Source: Cenococcum geophilum 1.58 (lineage: Eukaryota; Ascomycota; Dothideomycetes; Gloniales; Gloniaceae). From it: a DNA stretch of 64,000 nucleotides. This document shows, in pieces, positions 12,870 to 25,019 of the stretch. The position numbers and the translations under genes are program-made. Position 1 is the first letter of the stretch. Each line of letters begins with the position of its first letter. The notes beneath the pieces are model-generated. The model did not search any database, had not been told where the DNA came from, and was given only the letters and a program-made list of their open reading frames with translations. The stretch covers positions 4,563,917-4,627,916 of the forward strand of contig KV748178.1 of assembly GCA_001692895.1 (NCBI GenBank). The letters are read 5' to 3'.

Positions 12870-13215
12870 TTTACAGAAAGAGACTTTAAATTTACTATAG
12901 TACTAAGCACTGCGCTACGTGCGATAAAACCTAAAGTATAAGAAGGTAAAAGGGTGTTTAAGTTCTCTATAGCACTAAGCGCTGCTAAAGAGGGTTTTAG
13001 ATTTACTATAGATCTATATACTAATTTTTCTATTAAACCTAAAGCTGGAAGGGACTTTAGGTTAGGGTCACTAAGTGCTAATATAGTTAGGTTTAGTAGA
13101 AATGGTACTAAAGGGGATTTTAGATATATGGCTCTATATATAAAGTTTCCGGCAGGTAAACTAGGGGGTTATAGTAAAGGAATTTTTAAATTTAGAACGA
13201 AACCTTACGCCGCTA
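12870..13215. repeat. Degenerate short tandem repeats
   Basis: Imperfect units built on GACTTTAGATTTACTATAG and ACTAAGTGCTGC-like words recur roughly every 50-65 bp across this stretch. The open frame at 12,954-13,253 is produced by this repeat and has no other sign of being a gene. Confidence 0.45.
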
Positions 13216-14050
13216 ACGTTCCCTTTATAGATCTTATATTTGGAGCGGGCTAGGGTTAATAGGTATAGCTTTAGGACTCTTAGTAAAGAGATTAGATAAA
13301 ATATATCTTAAATAACGCAAATTAGTTACGTCTTGCTACCTATTAAGTGGGCTTATTCCCATTCTATATATAATAAATTACTATTACTTTCCCTTCTCTA
13401 ATAGTAGGAGTTAGACTTAATCGTCTTAGCTACCTATTATAAATAATACTAATTTTAATAAGAGCTGGCTTAATTAGTGGGCTTAATTACTTATATATCC
13501 CCTCCGCATACTTTAATAATAGACATTTTATTAGTCTCTTTCTTTTAAAGGGCTAGGTTGTACTATATAATCTATTTCTAATTAGTGTCTCCTCTAAGAT
13601 AATAGCAGCTAATGGCGATAATGTTATTGTTATTAGCTAGCTGTTTCTAATCCGCTAATTATTTAATTATAAGTGTGGCATATTAAGGGAAACCGTGTTC
13701 TTTAATATATAAGACTCGGAAACTACTATCCCTAGTAGAACTAATAAGGGCATTTATAAACTTTAAAGGTATTAGCAAGCAGAGCTTTTTTTCCTTAAAG
13801 GAAAGAAAACTGGTATAACCTTGTTCTTATTAATTTGCGGCTACTTTAGAATAGTATTAGTTATACCTTTAAGGACTATAATGCCTTAATCTTATAGAAG
13901 CTATAAGATAAGATGGGTAGAGTTCTTATTAGATAGGTCTAGCGACTACTTCTCTTAGTATCTATGGACTTTAAGGGTAAGGGAGCTTATATCTTTAACT
14001 TAGAGAAAATCTTAACCTTTATATAATGCGATTTAAATTTAGGGCTAGTT

Positions 14051-14088
14051 NCCTTACTAATNCTAANANAACCNGAAAACTAAANANN
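14051..14088. other. Cluster of ambiguous bases (N)
   Basis: Eight N characters at 14,051, 14,062, 14,067, 14,069, 14,074, 14,085, 14,087 and 14,088 mark poorly resolved sequence, probably where repeat copies were collapsed during assembly. A further single N is at 59,906. Confidence 0.95.
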
Positions 14089-14994
14089 TAAATAAGAGTA
14101 AAATTTAATTAAGAAACAACCTATACCTTAATAAAGCTTTTATTTGTCTAACTATAAGGCGCTCCCTATATATTACATATTTAGCAATATACTCTTAGTT
14201 CTTGTTATTATATACTAGGTATATAACTACCTAGCATATTATATTTAACTACTAGAAAACATTCGCGGCGGAGTTATTTATTACTATTTAGAATAGCATT
14301 TTCTAGTAATTAGTTTAGTATTCCGTAATTATCTAGCTATATATATATTACTGACCTTATTTTAGTTCTAGTATATCTAGTTAATTTAGGGTATTAGTAT
14401 AACGGAGGCTTAATAACTAAAAAGCACTAAATCTATTATTGCGTCTACTCCGTATATATGCACTTAAAACGCAAGTTAGCTTAATAGTATACTTAAAGAG
14501 GCGGACAGCTCTTATATATATAAGGTAACTATTAATAGAACTTAGCCTTACGCCTAACTTATAAAAAGGATTAGAGGTTAAGCGGGACTTATTATATACT
14601 AATATATTTAGAGGAACAGTCCCCGTTTCTAGGATTACTTACCTCTAGCATAAATTATCTCTTCTAAGTCAACTACTTAGAAGTAAGGCGGCGGCTTATT
14701 TTTATATAACCTTTTTTACTTAATAGTAGCTATCTAACTATGTCTCTAACTAGTATTAATTAGTATTTCCTAAATATTATAAAGTTTTATCCTAGGCGCC
14801 GGATTTAGTTATAACTTAGTATTACTTTAATACTTACTTATAGATTTTAATCCTTATTTATAATTACTGGCTTATTTAATCTTTAATTAAGGGATAATAA
14901 CTACGTTAAAGTAATGGATTTGGATTTAAATGTGCTTAGCTAAAAGAGGCGGTAATTACTACGTCGGCCGTAAGTAGCGGCTCTAATTTTTAGC

Positions 14995-15108
14995 ATATCT
15001 ATAATTTAGTAGTCACGGTACGAAGGCGTCTATAATTTAGTAGTTATAGTGTAAAGGCATCTATAACTTGGTGGTCGCGGTGCGCTATATCTAGGATTTA
15101 GTAGTTAC
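14995..15108 (-). repeat. Right subterminal repeat array (about 4 x 31 bp, inverted)
   Basis: Reverse complement of the array at 10,917-11,035. Three units with TATAATTTAGTAGT-like cores are followed by the outer variant TATCTAGGATTTAGTAG. Differences from the left array are mainly transitions. Confidence 0.85.
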
Positions 15109-17949
15109 CGCGCAAAACGCCTTCCCTAGCCCCCTAAAGTTAGCCCGTCCTACCTACCCTAACACATCTATAGTCTTATACTAACTTTTTTTACCTTAGG
15201 AGATAGTATATAACCCCCTAGAAAAGCATTTCTAATATTATATTAGTTCTTTTATAAGTCGTAATAGGATATCCAAGGCTACTTCCTTATAAGTTTTGGT
15301 ATTACTAGCATAGATATAAGGGCGGTAGGTTAACTAGGGCGAAGATATAGTTACCTTTTCCCTTTACTACTCTTAGTTATTTTAGTTACAAAAATATATA
15401 ATTATTAGTTTGCCTACGCTACGTATTTCTATATATAGTTCTTTTATTACTTTATACTATTCCGTATTATACTTTATTAGTACTATAAGCTAAGCCACTT
15501 CTAGAAGCATCTTTTACTTTAGGTGCTCCTCCTTTTTATTTTTCCTAAACTTATTATTAGGCTTCTTATTTAGTAGTATAAAAAGCTCCGGAAAGTCTAC
15601 CCGCCCTAAGACTTATTATAGCTAATAACTTAGTTGCTTATATTAGTTATCTAGGTTTATAAGGCCACTATATTAAAGAAATCTACTAATAGGGAACTAG
15701 GTTATAAGTCTATAGAACTCCTGCGAGTAATACTGCTAAAGCCCCCACCTAGTATACTAGGTGCTTATTGTTGCTATTTTATTCCCTTCCCTACTCTAGC
15801 CTTCTGGTATAGTGCTATTATTCTTAATATTAAGCTAACTTTTAGTACGCGTCTTAACAGCTTTAGGAAGCGTCTTAGTATAGGTTCTATTTACTATAGC
15901 CCAACTTATTATAGAGTAGGAGTGGCGCATATATCTAGGCTGTAATATATCTTCCTAGGTTATAGTAAAACAAATTTAGTTAAATAAAGCATCGCGGATA
16001 ATTATACTTAGTGCAATTATTAGCTTTTTTCTAGCTATAGTAAGTTTAATTCTCCTTATCTTGTCTTAGATGGATTATTACTTCTTAGTAAGTAAATTAT
16101 CTAACCTCTAAAGAAATCCTTTAATATAAGGTAGTGGGTATGCGTTACAGTGTTTACGGTAATATCTTTATTAGAATATATAGGTTTTTAAAATTATAAA
16201 TTGCAGGAAAGTAACAGGATTAGAGATAAAAACCCTAATATTTAAAGCCGTTTAAGTATCCGCCTCTTTGCGCCGTACTTAAGCTAGGGTAGTATCTATT
16301 ATGGTATTTATGGCGTTTATAATTAGTTAAGAGCATTTTATAAAACCGCACTTATCCCTTAACCGTAAATTCGCGTCTAACTGTTATTAATAAAAACCAG
16401 CTAATTAATCGAGCCGAATTTAACGCTTGTATTATTATAGGGCCATAATTAGCATCTTAACCTATATAGCTTAGTTTTCCCTTATCTGCAAGCATTGGGG
16501 ATATAGGAAGGCGTATTAAGGCAAAAGTTGCTAGGGGCGGGATTTTTATAGATTTAAGGCTTTATTAGTGGCGTCTAGGGATAGTAAGCGGGTTATGCCG
16601 GTTAGAACGGTTAGAACGGTTAAAACGGTTAGAATAGTTAGATTAGTTAAAGTAATGTAATTAGTTGGAACGGTTGGGTCTTTATCTTATAACCCTCTTT
16701 AAGTCATATTACATCGTCCTAATCTTCCGTTTTAACGCTACTATGTTTTATAAGTCTAGCCTAGACATATATACCGCTATAGGATATATAGAGGACGAAT
16801 GGAAATACTTCTTAGTAAGCTATATATTATACGCACTGCAAAGTATTAGTTAATACTAGGTAGCTCTTATCGCGTAAGAAAGCTAAGGATCTTACTAAAA
16901 CCTATAATTCTTAGATATAGGTTCCTCTACCTATATAAAAGAAGGTTTAAACCTATATAGCGGACAAGCTATAGGAAGAGAAGATATCCCTAATATATAA
17001 TAAGGTTTTTCAGTAGCGTATATTACAGGCTATTAAAAGCAATTTCCCTAGGGTATAATCCTAGGGCATAATTCCATCTGGTCGGTTTTAGTTATAAATA
17101 GTTAATGTAAATACTTATTTAAGTTTTAGCGTAATAAGAGGCAAGCCAATTAAATAGTTAACCTAAGATACTAGATAGGCCTTAGGATTCTATAAACCAA
17201 TTAAGTATTAAACCCGAAATACTACGTAAGCTATCTTAGGATCCTATAAAAAACGGAAATAAGTAATAAATAGCCGGGATAAGAATATATAAGGCGGGCG
17301 AAGAACTAACATAAAGCGGGTATTTAGTAGAAGGGGGATTCTATCCTAAAGCGTTAGATTAATACTACCCAATACTAGTTTACTATATAGCCCTCTTATA
17401 TCCGCCTTATTCTAACTCCCCTAACGTATATAGAATCTGCTATATACGCCTACGCTCTACTAGATACTAATTAAGAGTTGCCACTATCCTAGTCCCTATC
17501 CGTTGGATAATTTTGCTTTATATACGTTCTTACCTAGTATCTAGGCCCCAATCCAATATTAGGTTTTAATAACAATTCTGCCTTATTTTTAGTTCTTTAA
17601 CTATTTAGGGGAGACTAGTAGGCTATCTTGCTTAAAAAATTATAATAGTAAATATATCTTATTTTATAGAACTATAAACTATACAGCTATTTAAGACTGT
17701 TAACTATATTTACTCTATCCTTCTAGTTATTTCTTTCCTTTCCTATACCATACAATCTATAAGATCGTAGTCGTTACTAGTTATACATAGGAAGCGGCCA
17801 ACTTAGGTATTATAGATGGTGGCAGGAATTATAGCTAGCTACGTAAGTGTCTAAATTCTAAAACTACAGGCATATTTAATAATGGCTAGGGTATAGAAGG
17901 TATTCTCTAAGCCGTATACTAGTAAATTACTCTATATATATATATATAT
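15109..17949. other. RIP-degraded DNA with unidentified coding traces
   Basis: A Lys-rich minus-strand frame can be read between about 15,900 and 15,130 but gives no known motif. A short homogeneous GGTTAGAACGGTTAGAACGG run at about 16,599-16,680 is a simple tandem repeat of ~10 bp. The 62-codon open stretch at 16,665-16,853 begins in that repeat and is not supported as a gene. Confidence 0.4.
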
Positions 17950-20055
17950 AACGTCCCTATATGGAATTGTAGTTCTATACTAACTAGATATTTAGGTCTT
18001 TATAGAAAGTTCAATACTTATATAGAGTACTATTTAGGTCCTTTTTTAACTTAAATTAATTTACCTAAGGTATTCTTATTTTAGCTCTTACCTAATTGCC
18101 TATACCCTTAAAGTCGCCCGTTTTATTATCCTCACCACTAGCCAATTAATTAACATCTATTAAGTTATGCGCCTTACAATACCAATTCTAAGGATATTTC
18201 TATTAGTTGGGCTCTCTATCCTATATAAAATACCTTACCTAGTAAGTAAAGCGGAACCGCTACTTAAGCAGCCTTAAGCTAGTAACATTAAAAGCTAGCG
18301 GGATTGTATAGAGGATCTCTTAGTAGTTATACCGTACTTATAGCTAAAGGACTTAAAAATATAGTCGTTGCTTTGCCTAGTGGGTGTCCTATAAGTCTTA
18401 GCTAGGCTATTAGCGATATTACTATTAATATAAACGGGTGCACTTATAGATACTACTATAGATAGATCTAGTTTGTATTCTTGTCCTTTCTAAGTAGTAT
18501 TAACTAACCGCTAAAGGTTCTATTCCTATTCGAGAATTTATCTTATAGGTAATAGCGCTACTTGCCTTTATTTTAAACCGGTTTAACTTATATATAAAGG
18601 GGTACGTTATAGAATGTTTAATATATAACCTAAAAGAGCACGCCTTAAGACACATTATAATACTCTTAATGGACTTCTATAGTAATAATAGCTCTAGGGA
18701 AGTCTTAGAGGTTATAGTCTTAAGAGAATAGTATATCTATCTTACGGACAGTCTAATCCTTAATTTAATACCTTCCGTAATTAACATTATTACCTTTATA
18801 GTTTATTTCTCGCACTTTATTAATGTATATATAGGACTTATTATAATAGACGTAATCGTTATTTATATTTAGACTAAGCTCGTTAAGAATCCTAAGCTTT
18901 TTTAAATATATTAAGACTATAGTATAAATAGGTGTAAGGAAAGCCAGATTAAGTATAATACAGTTATATACTAGGATCTAGTAAAAACAGCTAATTATTA
19001 AGATTAGGAGTGGCGTGGATATTCCTCTATATTAGTAGATAGTAATAAACTAGGATTATAGATAAAGTGTTTATAACTTTTTGCGAGTCTATTAGGGGAG
19101 GGATTAAAAGCAATTAACCTAGCAATCTTAGTACTAATCTTACTTCTTCGCCTTATATAGGATACCGTAAGTATAGGCGGCTTATTTATTTTAATTAGTT
19201 CCTAGCTAAATATATTTACGTTTATAGGCTATCTTATATAAACGTATAATATGCTAATAGGTTGCCTTAGTATAGGAGAACACTTTTCTAAACTTCTTTA
19301 AACTAAGCCATCTATTGTTAATAAAGAAGGAGTAATATACCTTAAGGTTACCGCCGGCCGCGTTAAATTTAATAATGTCTTATTTTCTTACGCCGACGAT
19401 AAGCTAATGGTAAAGAAGATTAGTTTCACAGTTAAGGGTAGAAAGATTATTACGCTTATTAGACTAACCGGGAGCGGTAAGTCTATACTTCTTAATCTCC
19501 TAAAGCGGTTTATTAACCCTAGTAAAGGGAGCATTAAAATTAATGGCTAAAATATTAGCAATGTTATACTAAGAAGTTTATAAGAAAATATAGCAGTTAT
19601 ACCTTAAAATCTTAAAGTACCAAATAAGTTAATTAGGGAAATTATATCGTACGGGCTCTATGCTAATAATATTTAAATTATAAAAAGCTGTAAAGCCGCT
19701 TCTATATATAAACGAATTATATATTATAATGCTAGATATAACATAGTAGTTAGGGAAGAAGGTATTAAACTCTTAGGTAGTAAGCACTAACGCATTACTA
19801 TCGCAAGGGCCTTTCTTAAAAATTTAAAGATTTTACTTCTTAACGAAGCTATATCTACTATAGATAATATAATAAAGAAATTAATTCGCGAATCGCTTAA
19901 AAGTTGGGGGAAAGGTTAAATAATTTTAACTATTACTTATCGTCTTAGCATAGTTAAGGGTGTTAATAAAATTATTTTCTTAAAAAACGGAAAGATAAAA
20001 GAAAGGGGAAGTTATACTAAGTTGCTTAATTAACGTAGATTATACTATAAAATGT
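17950..20055 (+). pseudogene. ABC half-transporter relic, HMT1/ABCB type
   Basis: Vacuolar or mitochondrial half-transporters of this type use ATP to move heavy-metal/thiol conjugates or similar substrates across membranes. The nucleotide-binding domain is read in one frame from about 19,350: RVKFNNVLFSYAD, Walker A as TGSGKS near 19,470, the Q-loop region, a signature degraded to LLGSKH then a stop and RI near 19,770, Walker B ILLLNEA near 19,840 (normally DEA; Asp to Asn is G-to-A), a D-loop STID and an H-loop now Y in ITYRLS. Upstream, the same frame at about 18,600-19,300 gives hydrophobic membrane segments, with an N-terminal membrane region from about 17,950. Stops are TAA/TAG. Loss of the Walker B Asp and the H-loop His means no ATPase activity. 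The N-terminal limit is approximate. Confidence 0.88.
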
Positions 20056-20097
20056 AGACAGTAATAGATAATGTAAACGGAACGAAGGGGGTTAAAA

Positions 20098-20190
20098 GTT
20101 AGTATATACGTCTTATAGATAGTATATACGCTTTATAGATAGCTAGTACGCCTTATAGTAAGTATAGTATACCTTATAGATCTCTATGTT
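20098..20190. repeat. Short tandem repeat, ~23-bp unit
   Basis: The words TATACGYCTTATAGATAG recur about four times in this stretch, immediately after the ABC transporter relic. Confidence 0.6.
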
Positions 20191-20462
20191 AGTAGCTATA
20201 AATAATATACAGCCCGCCGAATATAAAAGTTTATATAATATGCCAAGACTTCTACCTTTTAGGCTGCCCCATATATCTACCTATAAATTCTAGACTTTTA
20301 ACCTTCCTATTCTTAATCCTAGTAAAGAATATCCAGTATAGAAAAATATATGCAACTATTAGAGCAACTTAAAAAGCTTAATCTTTGTACCAGATCTAAC
20401 TAGGAAGAAAACACGCTTATTAAATCTAAGAGTTATAAACTACGCATTATAAGTTTTACTAT
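20191..20462. other. Left flank of the minus-strand LTR element
   Basis: AT-rich. A lysine-rich plus-strand stretch near 20,340-20,450 is readable but not recognised. It ends in ACTAT, the target-site copy next to the LTR. Confidence 0.4.
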
Positions 20463-20675
20463 TGTTACGGCTTGTATAAATGCCTCTAAACCAAAGCTTG
20501 TAGAATGCTATATTACGAAGATACTAAGCTAAGGAGAAGGGAAAAAAGGGGTCACCAGGACCGATGTAAACAAATATATAGGGTAAGCCGCTAAGGCGCT
20601 AGCTCCAGGCGAGCTAATCGTAGGTCGGCAGAATATGGCAGAATTTAGCAGGTAACGTGCGATAGCGCCGTTATA
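20463..20675 (-). repeat. 3' LTR of the minus-strand element
   Basis: 213 bp, pairs with 26,437-26,649. It contains ATGGCAGAAT-type short repeats near its right end. The terminal CA is mutated to TA. Confidence 0.95.
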
Positions 20676-20678
20676 TCA

Positions 20679-20690
20679 CCCCCCTCTTTA
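20679..20690 (-). other. Polypurine tract (plus-strand primer)
   Basis: On the minus strand this reads TAAAGAGGGGGG directly before the 3' LTR, as expected for second-strand priming of reverse transcription. Confidence 0.8.
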
Positions 20691-20894
20691 AAAGAAAGCC
20701 TGCCCTTAGGCTTAGTTAGAAATATAATAGCACTAGACTTATAAACGTAGGATTATAAAATATAAGATAAGGAGATAAAAAGGGATATAAGTGCGCCCGG
20801 ACTAAGTACAAAAGGCAATTATAGGCTAAGTAGAAGCACTAGGCTAGAAAGAGTAGCTGCTAAAAAGTCTTAGCACGGATCTAACCAATTAGAT

Positions 20895-20917
20895 AACTTT
20901 AACCGGCGGTTAAAGTT
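20895..20917. repeat. Palindrome in the 3' non-coding region
   Basis: Two 10-bp arms (AACTTTAACC and GGTTAAAGTT) flank GGC. A related, slightly eroded copy with the same neighbouring sequence lies before the polypurine tract of the other LTR element (50,271-50,292). Confidence 0.8.
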
Positions 20918-20940
20918 CCTGGATATCTGAAATTTTACGG

Positions 20941-20983
20941 TACTGGCAGAATTTGGCAGAATTTGGTAGAATTTGGCAGACAG
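20941..20983. repeat. GGCAGAATTT short tandem repeat
   Basis: About four copies of a 10-11-bp unit (GGCAGAATTT, one copy with GGTAGAATTT). The same word occurs inside the LTRs of this element and, inverted (AATTCTGCC), inside the LTRs of the plus-strand element. Confidence 0.8.
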
Positions 20984-20989
20984 CTATAT

Positions 20990-23900
20990 TAGGGCTTTGG
21001 GGCGTTTTTGTCCCTATATTTCTCCGGTAACTTATCGTCTTTATTATACCAGCATTCTATCTATTCGTCTAGGTACTTTGGGGGTCTAGGCGCATTAGGG
21101 TATTAGTTATAGAACTCTTTAAGCTTCTAGGGGTAGCCTATAAAGTTCTATATAGGGTACTAGGTTGGGTCTAGATCGTAGCCCTTCTATTAGACACAGT
21201 ATTTTAGCGTTCCCCGTACTATCTTATAGGCTAGTATTTCGTTAACTTCCTATTCATTGTTACCGTTTACTTAAACTAGTAGGGGAGGCTTGTTCTTTTG
21301 TCTAGGTAATAGGTCGTTTATAGCTTTCCGTAACTTATCTAGTAAGAAGATAGTGTAAACCCTAATTAAATCTAGGAGCTTTACCTTATACAAGTTACCT
21401 ATCTTCTTAAGAACCTTATACGGTCCTGCTATCTAGTAGTCCAGCTTACGGCTAGGTCGTTTAGTCTTCCAATTTCTTATTATAACCTAGACTATATCGC
21501 TAGGGGCAAAGTCGGGCTCTTAACGGTGTTTGTTTACCTATTATTTTATTAACCTTTAAGCTTTTTCTAGGTTCTTATAGGCTACCGTTTAGGCTTCCTC
21601 TAAGCGTTTAGCGTACTATTAGGCCTTAGTATAGGATAGCTTCTCTTATATAGTTTGGGGTTCTTCTAGCCTTTTCCAGTTAAAGCTTGTATAGGGTAAG
21701 TATCCCATTTCTAGCTAAATTGGGGCAAACCCTGTGGAGTTATAGGGTAGGGTTACTTAGGCGTAGTTTATTAAGGGTAGTAGTTTAGACTAGTTATTCT
21801 AGAAATAGTTAATAAAGGGCCTAAGCCTCTAATCTAGGTACTAATTTACAATTTCCATCTAACCGTCTATCTGGGGGTAGTAAGCCGTAGAAAGCTTTAG
21901 CTTAATGCCTAGAATTTAGGTAAACTTATTCTAGAAGGCCGATATAAACTATGGCCTATAATTAGATATAATAGTATCTAATAGTCCGTAAATTTGGTAG
22001 ACGTAATAAACATATAGCCAGGCTGCCTCTTTAGCATCAATATTCTTATAATAGGGAATTAAGAACGGGCGTTTGCTAAAGCGGTTGACTATAACTATAA
22101 CTATATTATATCCGTTACGGTCGCTAAGTAGTTTATAGAAGTCTATAAAGATATACTACTAAGGGCGCTCTAGTATTGGGAGTGGCTTAAGTAGTCTTAG
22201 TGTCTTATCCTATAGGATTATAGCTCTCCTATAGTCTTCGTAGTTCCGTATATATCGATTAATATTTATAACTATTCTCGGCTAGTAGTAGCGGCAGTTA
22301 ATAATTTTACGGGTCTTATTCTTACTAGGGTATACCGTAGAAACTTAGCAATGAGCTTCGCGGATTAGTTTAGTTTATAGATTGTTAACGTTGGGGACTA
22401 TAAGCCGCTCCTAGTATAGGAGCAACCCTTCCTCCGCTTTAAAATTGGGGTCTTCCTTCGCGGCTTAATCGCGGAGGGCCTTTAGGGCGTTAGCCGTGCG
22501 GTTTACAGTTAGGAGGCGGTTAATTAGCCCTATTAGTTTATCTAAGGTCTCCTCTATTAATACTAGCTCATTTAGCTAGGAGTCTAGCTCCTTAAGGATC
22601 CGTAGGTTAAGCTATTTGGGATAGAGAAGGGCGCGCGTTCAATATTAGGTCTTTAGCTTATCCTAAGGTCCTATATCTTATTCTCTTTGGGTTAAGGTAT
22701 TAGCCTTAGAGTTTTACTTACTAGAACGATATATAATCATAAAAAAGAATTAGGAGAGTGTTTTAGCCTACTAGGCTTATCGTCCTATAAGCTGCTTTAT
22801 AGTTATAAAGTACCCTAGGGCTTTATAGTCTGTATATATTTTAATCCAGAAGTTCGTACCTTTAAGCTCTGCGCGCTATTAGGAGAGTAATTAAATAATA
22901 GCTAGTATCTCTTTATTATATACTTTATAGTTATACTTAGCCGGGTTTATTATTTTTAAGAAGAAGGTAATAGGGTACCATTTACCGTCTAAATATAACT
23001 GTAATAGGATTCCCGCTACGACCTTATTAGAGGCGTCCGTTTCTAGCATTAATTTAAGGTCTAGGTTATAGTAATAAAGGATTAGGGAAGAAATAAGCTA
23101 ATCCTTTATCTCTTTAAAGGCTTCTATATAGTTATTATTAAAGATAAAAGGCGTGTCTTTCCTAGTTAGTCGTACGAGAGGTTTTCCACAATTCCGTAGT
23201 CGCGGATAAACTGGTGGTAGAAGTTACAAAAACTAAGGAAGGATTAGATTCCTTTTACTATGTAAAGGGGCTTTTAGTTACGGATTGCCTTTACCTTCTT
23301 AGGGTTAACCTTAATTCCTTTTATAGTTACGATAAACCTGAGGTATTTTGTACGTTTTACCCTAAACTCACATTTTTTAATATTAACTTATAAGCCTACG
23401 TTCCGTAATCTTTCTAGGACCTTCTTAATATAAACTTAATGCTTAAGTTCGTCGTTTAAGTATATAAGAATATTATCTAGGTATACCGTATAGAACTCGT
23501 TAAGGTAATTAAAAAGAACGTTATTTATATACCTTTAGTACGTAGCCGGTCCGTTTATTAGTCCAAAAAGAAAAACTTTATATTTATAGGAACCATAACG
23601 GGTATAGAATATTATTAAATCTTTAGATATAGGGTCTATCCTAATTCGGTAGAAAGCTTGGCGGATATTAAGTTTAGTAAAGATCTTTACCTAGCTTAGA
23701 TGTATAAGGGTCTCGTTAATTAAAGAAATAGGGTACTAGTCCTTTTAAGTGATAGCGTTTAGCTTCTAATAGTCAATATAAAAACAAAGGCCTTTATTAG
23801 GCTTTTTTACGAACAGGATAGGGGAAGCAAAAGGGGCTTAACTTAGCTTAATAAACCCTTTATCTAAGTTATTAATCAAGTACTGCTTTATTACTTTTAG

Positions 23901-24950
23901 CTTATCCATTAATTATTAGTAGAGGGGGCTATAGCCTAGCGAGTTATTGGCTTCTAATTAAATCTTATAATCATACGTCTGGTAAGGGGGTAACTTGTCT
24001 AAGGCCGCTTTTAAAAATACATCCTTGTAATCTGTATAAATAGTAAGAAAAAGGCGTTTAACTAGTTCCTCGTTAGTTTCCTTAGCCGGCTTTTCCTCCC
24101 TATTATTAATAATTTGGTTAATCTTATATAGGCTTATTATAAAGACCTTATTGTCCTTCCGGTACATATTAAAGTAGAACGCTATAGCGTTAATTACGGC
24201 AATGTCTACTATAGGGGGTTTATATAGTAATAGGGGCATACGTGACTTTAGGGGCTTCTAGGGTACTAGCGTTATTATTACTCCTTTTAGCTCCTATCAC
24301 ATCTTTTAAAGGTTATCCCTTATATCCTATCGATACGTTCTTTTTTATACTAGTTAGATCTACGTAACTTAGACATTATCTACGTCACTTTTTGTCCTAT
24401 TTCCGTATATAGAGTCCTTTTTAAACATAGCGCTTTAGGAGAGTATCTTTATTAGTACGGAGTTCTTTCTAGCTTTGCGGCGGGCGTCTTCTTAGGCAAA
24501 GGCTAGGTTACGGGCCTAGACATCCTACTAGTAGGTAGGGTTAGCCTTTACGGCTAGTGTCTTATAATTAGTTTGGATTTCCCTAACAAATAAGGGTAGT
24601 TTTAGTCTATCCTCTAGCCAGATAAATTATCTTTATTATACGTTTAGCCAAATATTAAAATAGGACATCTATTTTCGGCTAAGGATTATATTGTGGGACC
24701 CTAGGTCTAGGATGCAGAAAGGGATACTATATTAGCGTTATCCGTTAAGAGCGATATATAACTTTAAGACGTGGGTAACCGGCTAACCGGCTTAGCCGTT
24801 ATAGCCTTTTACCTAAATAGGCTTCTCTAATTAGGTAGCTTTTGCATTTAGAAATTTAGCAACATTATTTATATAGGCAGTATTTATAAAGGCGAAGCTA
24901 TTTGCTCTAGTGTTAATAAGGGCGGTTATATTTACTCTATATCCATTTTA
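20990..24950 (-). pseudogene. pol polyprotein relic of the minus-strand element
   Basis: Reading right to left: the aspartic protease site is NTRAN at about 24,900-24,925 where DTGAN is expected. The reverse transcriptase begins with LPPYQTYDYKI at the end of the open stretch 24,239-23,958, and its catalytic box is YLDN at about 23,470 instead of YxDD. RNase H lies at about 23,060-22,690 (ETDASN kept, YDKE now YNKE). The integrase HHCC finger at about 22,360-22,240 has H-to-Y and C-to-Y changes. The integrase core at 22,150-21,840 has FIDF kept, SD changed to SN, and the Glu in MEIVN. The C-terminal chromodomain-like segment at about 21,195-21,040 contains KGYDLDPT and PRPPKYL. Active-site losses and stops are G-to-A or C-to-T, so the protein is dead. 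Confidence 0.9.
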
Positions 24951-25019
24951 AGATACTATATATAGAATAGTAAAATGCTTCCCACCTATTAACTAACTAA
25001 GATTAATCTCTTTAAGATT

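Larger units (their letters stand above)
10917..15108. mobile_element. Candidate DNA transposon with inverted subterminal repeats
   Basis: Two arrays built from the same ~31-bp unit (core ACTACTAAATTATAGACGCC) lie at 10,917-11,035 and 14,995-15,108 in opposite orientation, about 4.2 kb apart. The outermost unit of both arrays carries the same variant, CTACTAAATCCTAGATA, so the symmetry extends to the edges. Subterminal repeat arrays in inverted orientation are typical of DNA transposons, where they bind the transposase. Inside lies an unrecognised protein relic (12,182-12,811). I could not identify a target-site duplication, so the exact ends and class are open. A chance inversion of a satellite is the alternative. 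Confidence 0.5.

Noticed and set aside
12954..13253. 99-codon plus-strand open stretch
   Set aside because: It falls in degenerate tandem repeats with repetitive translation and has no independent sign of coding.
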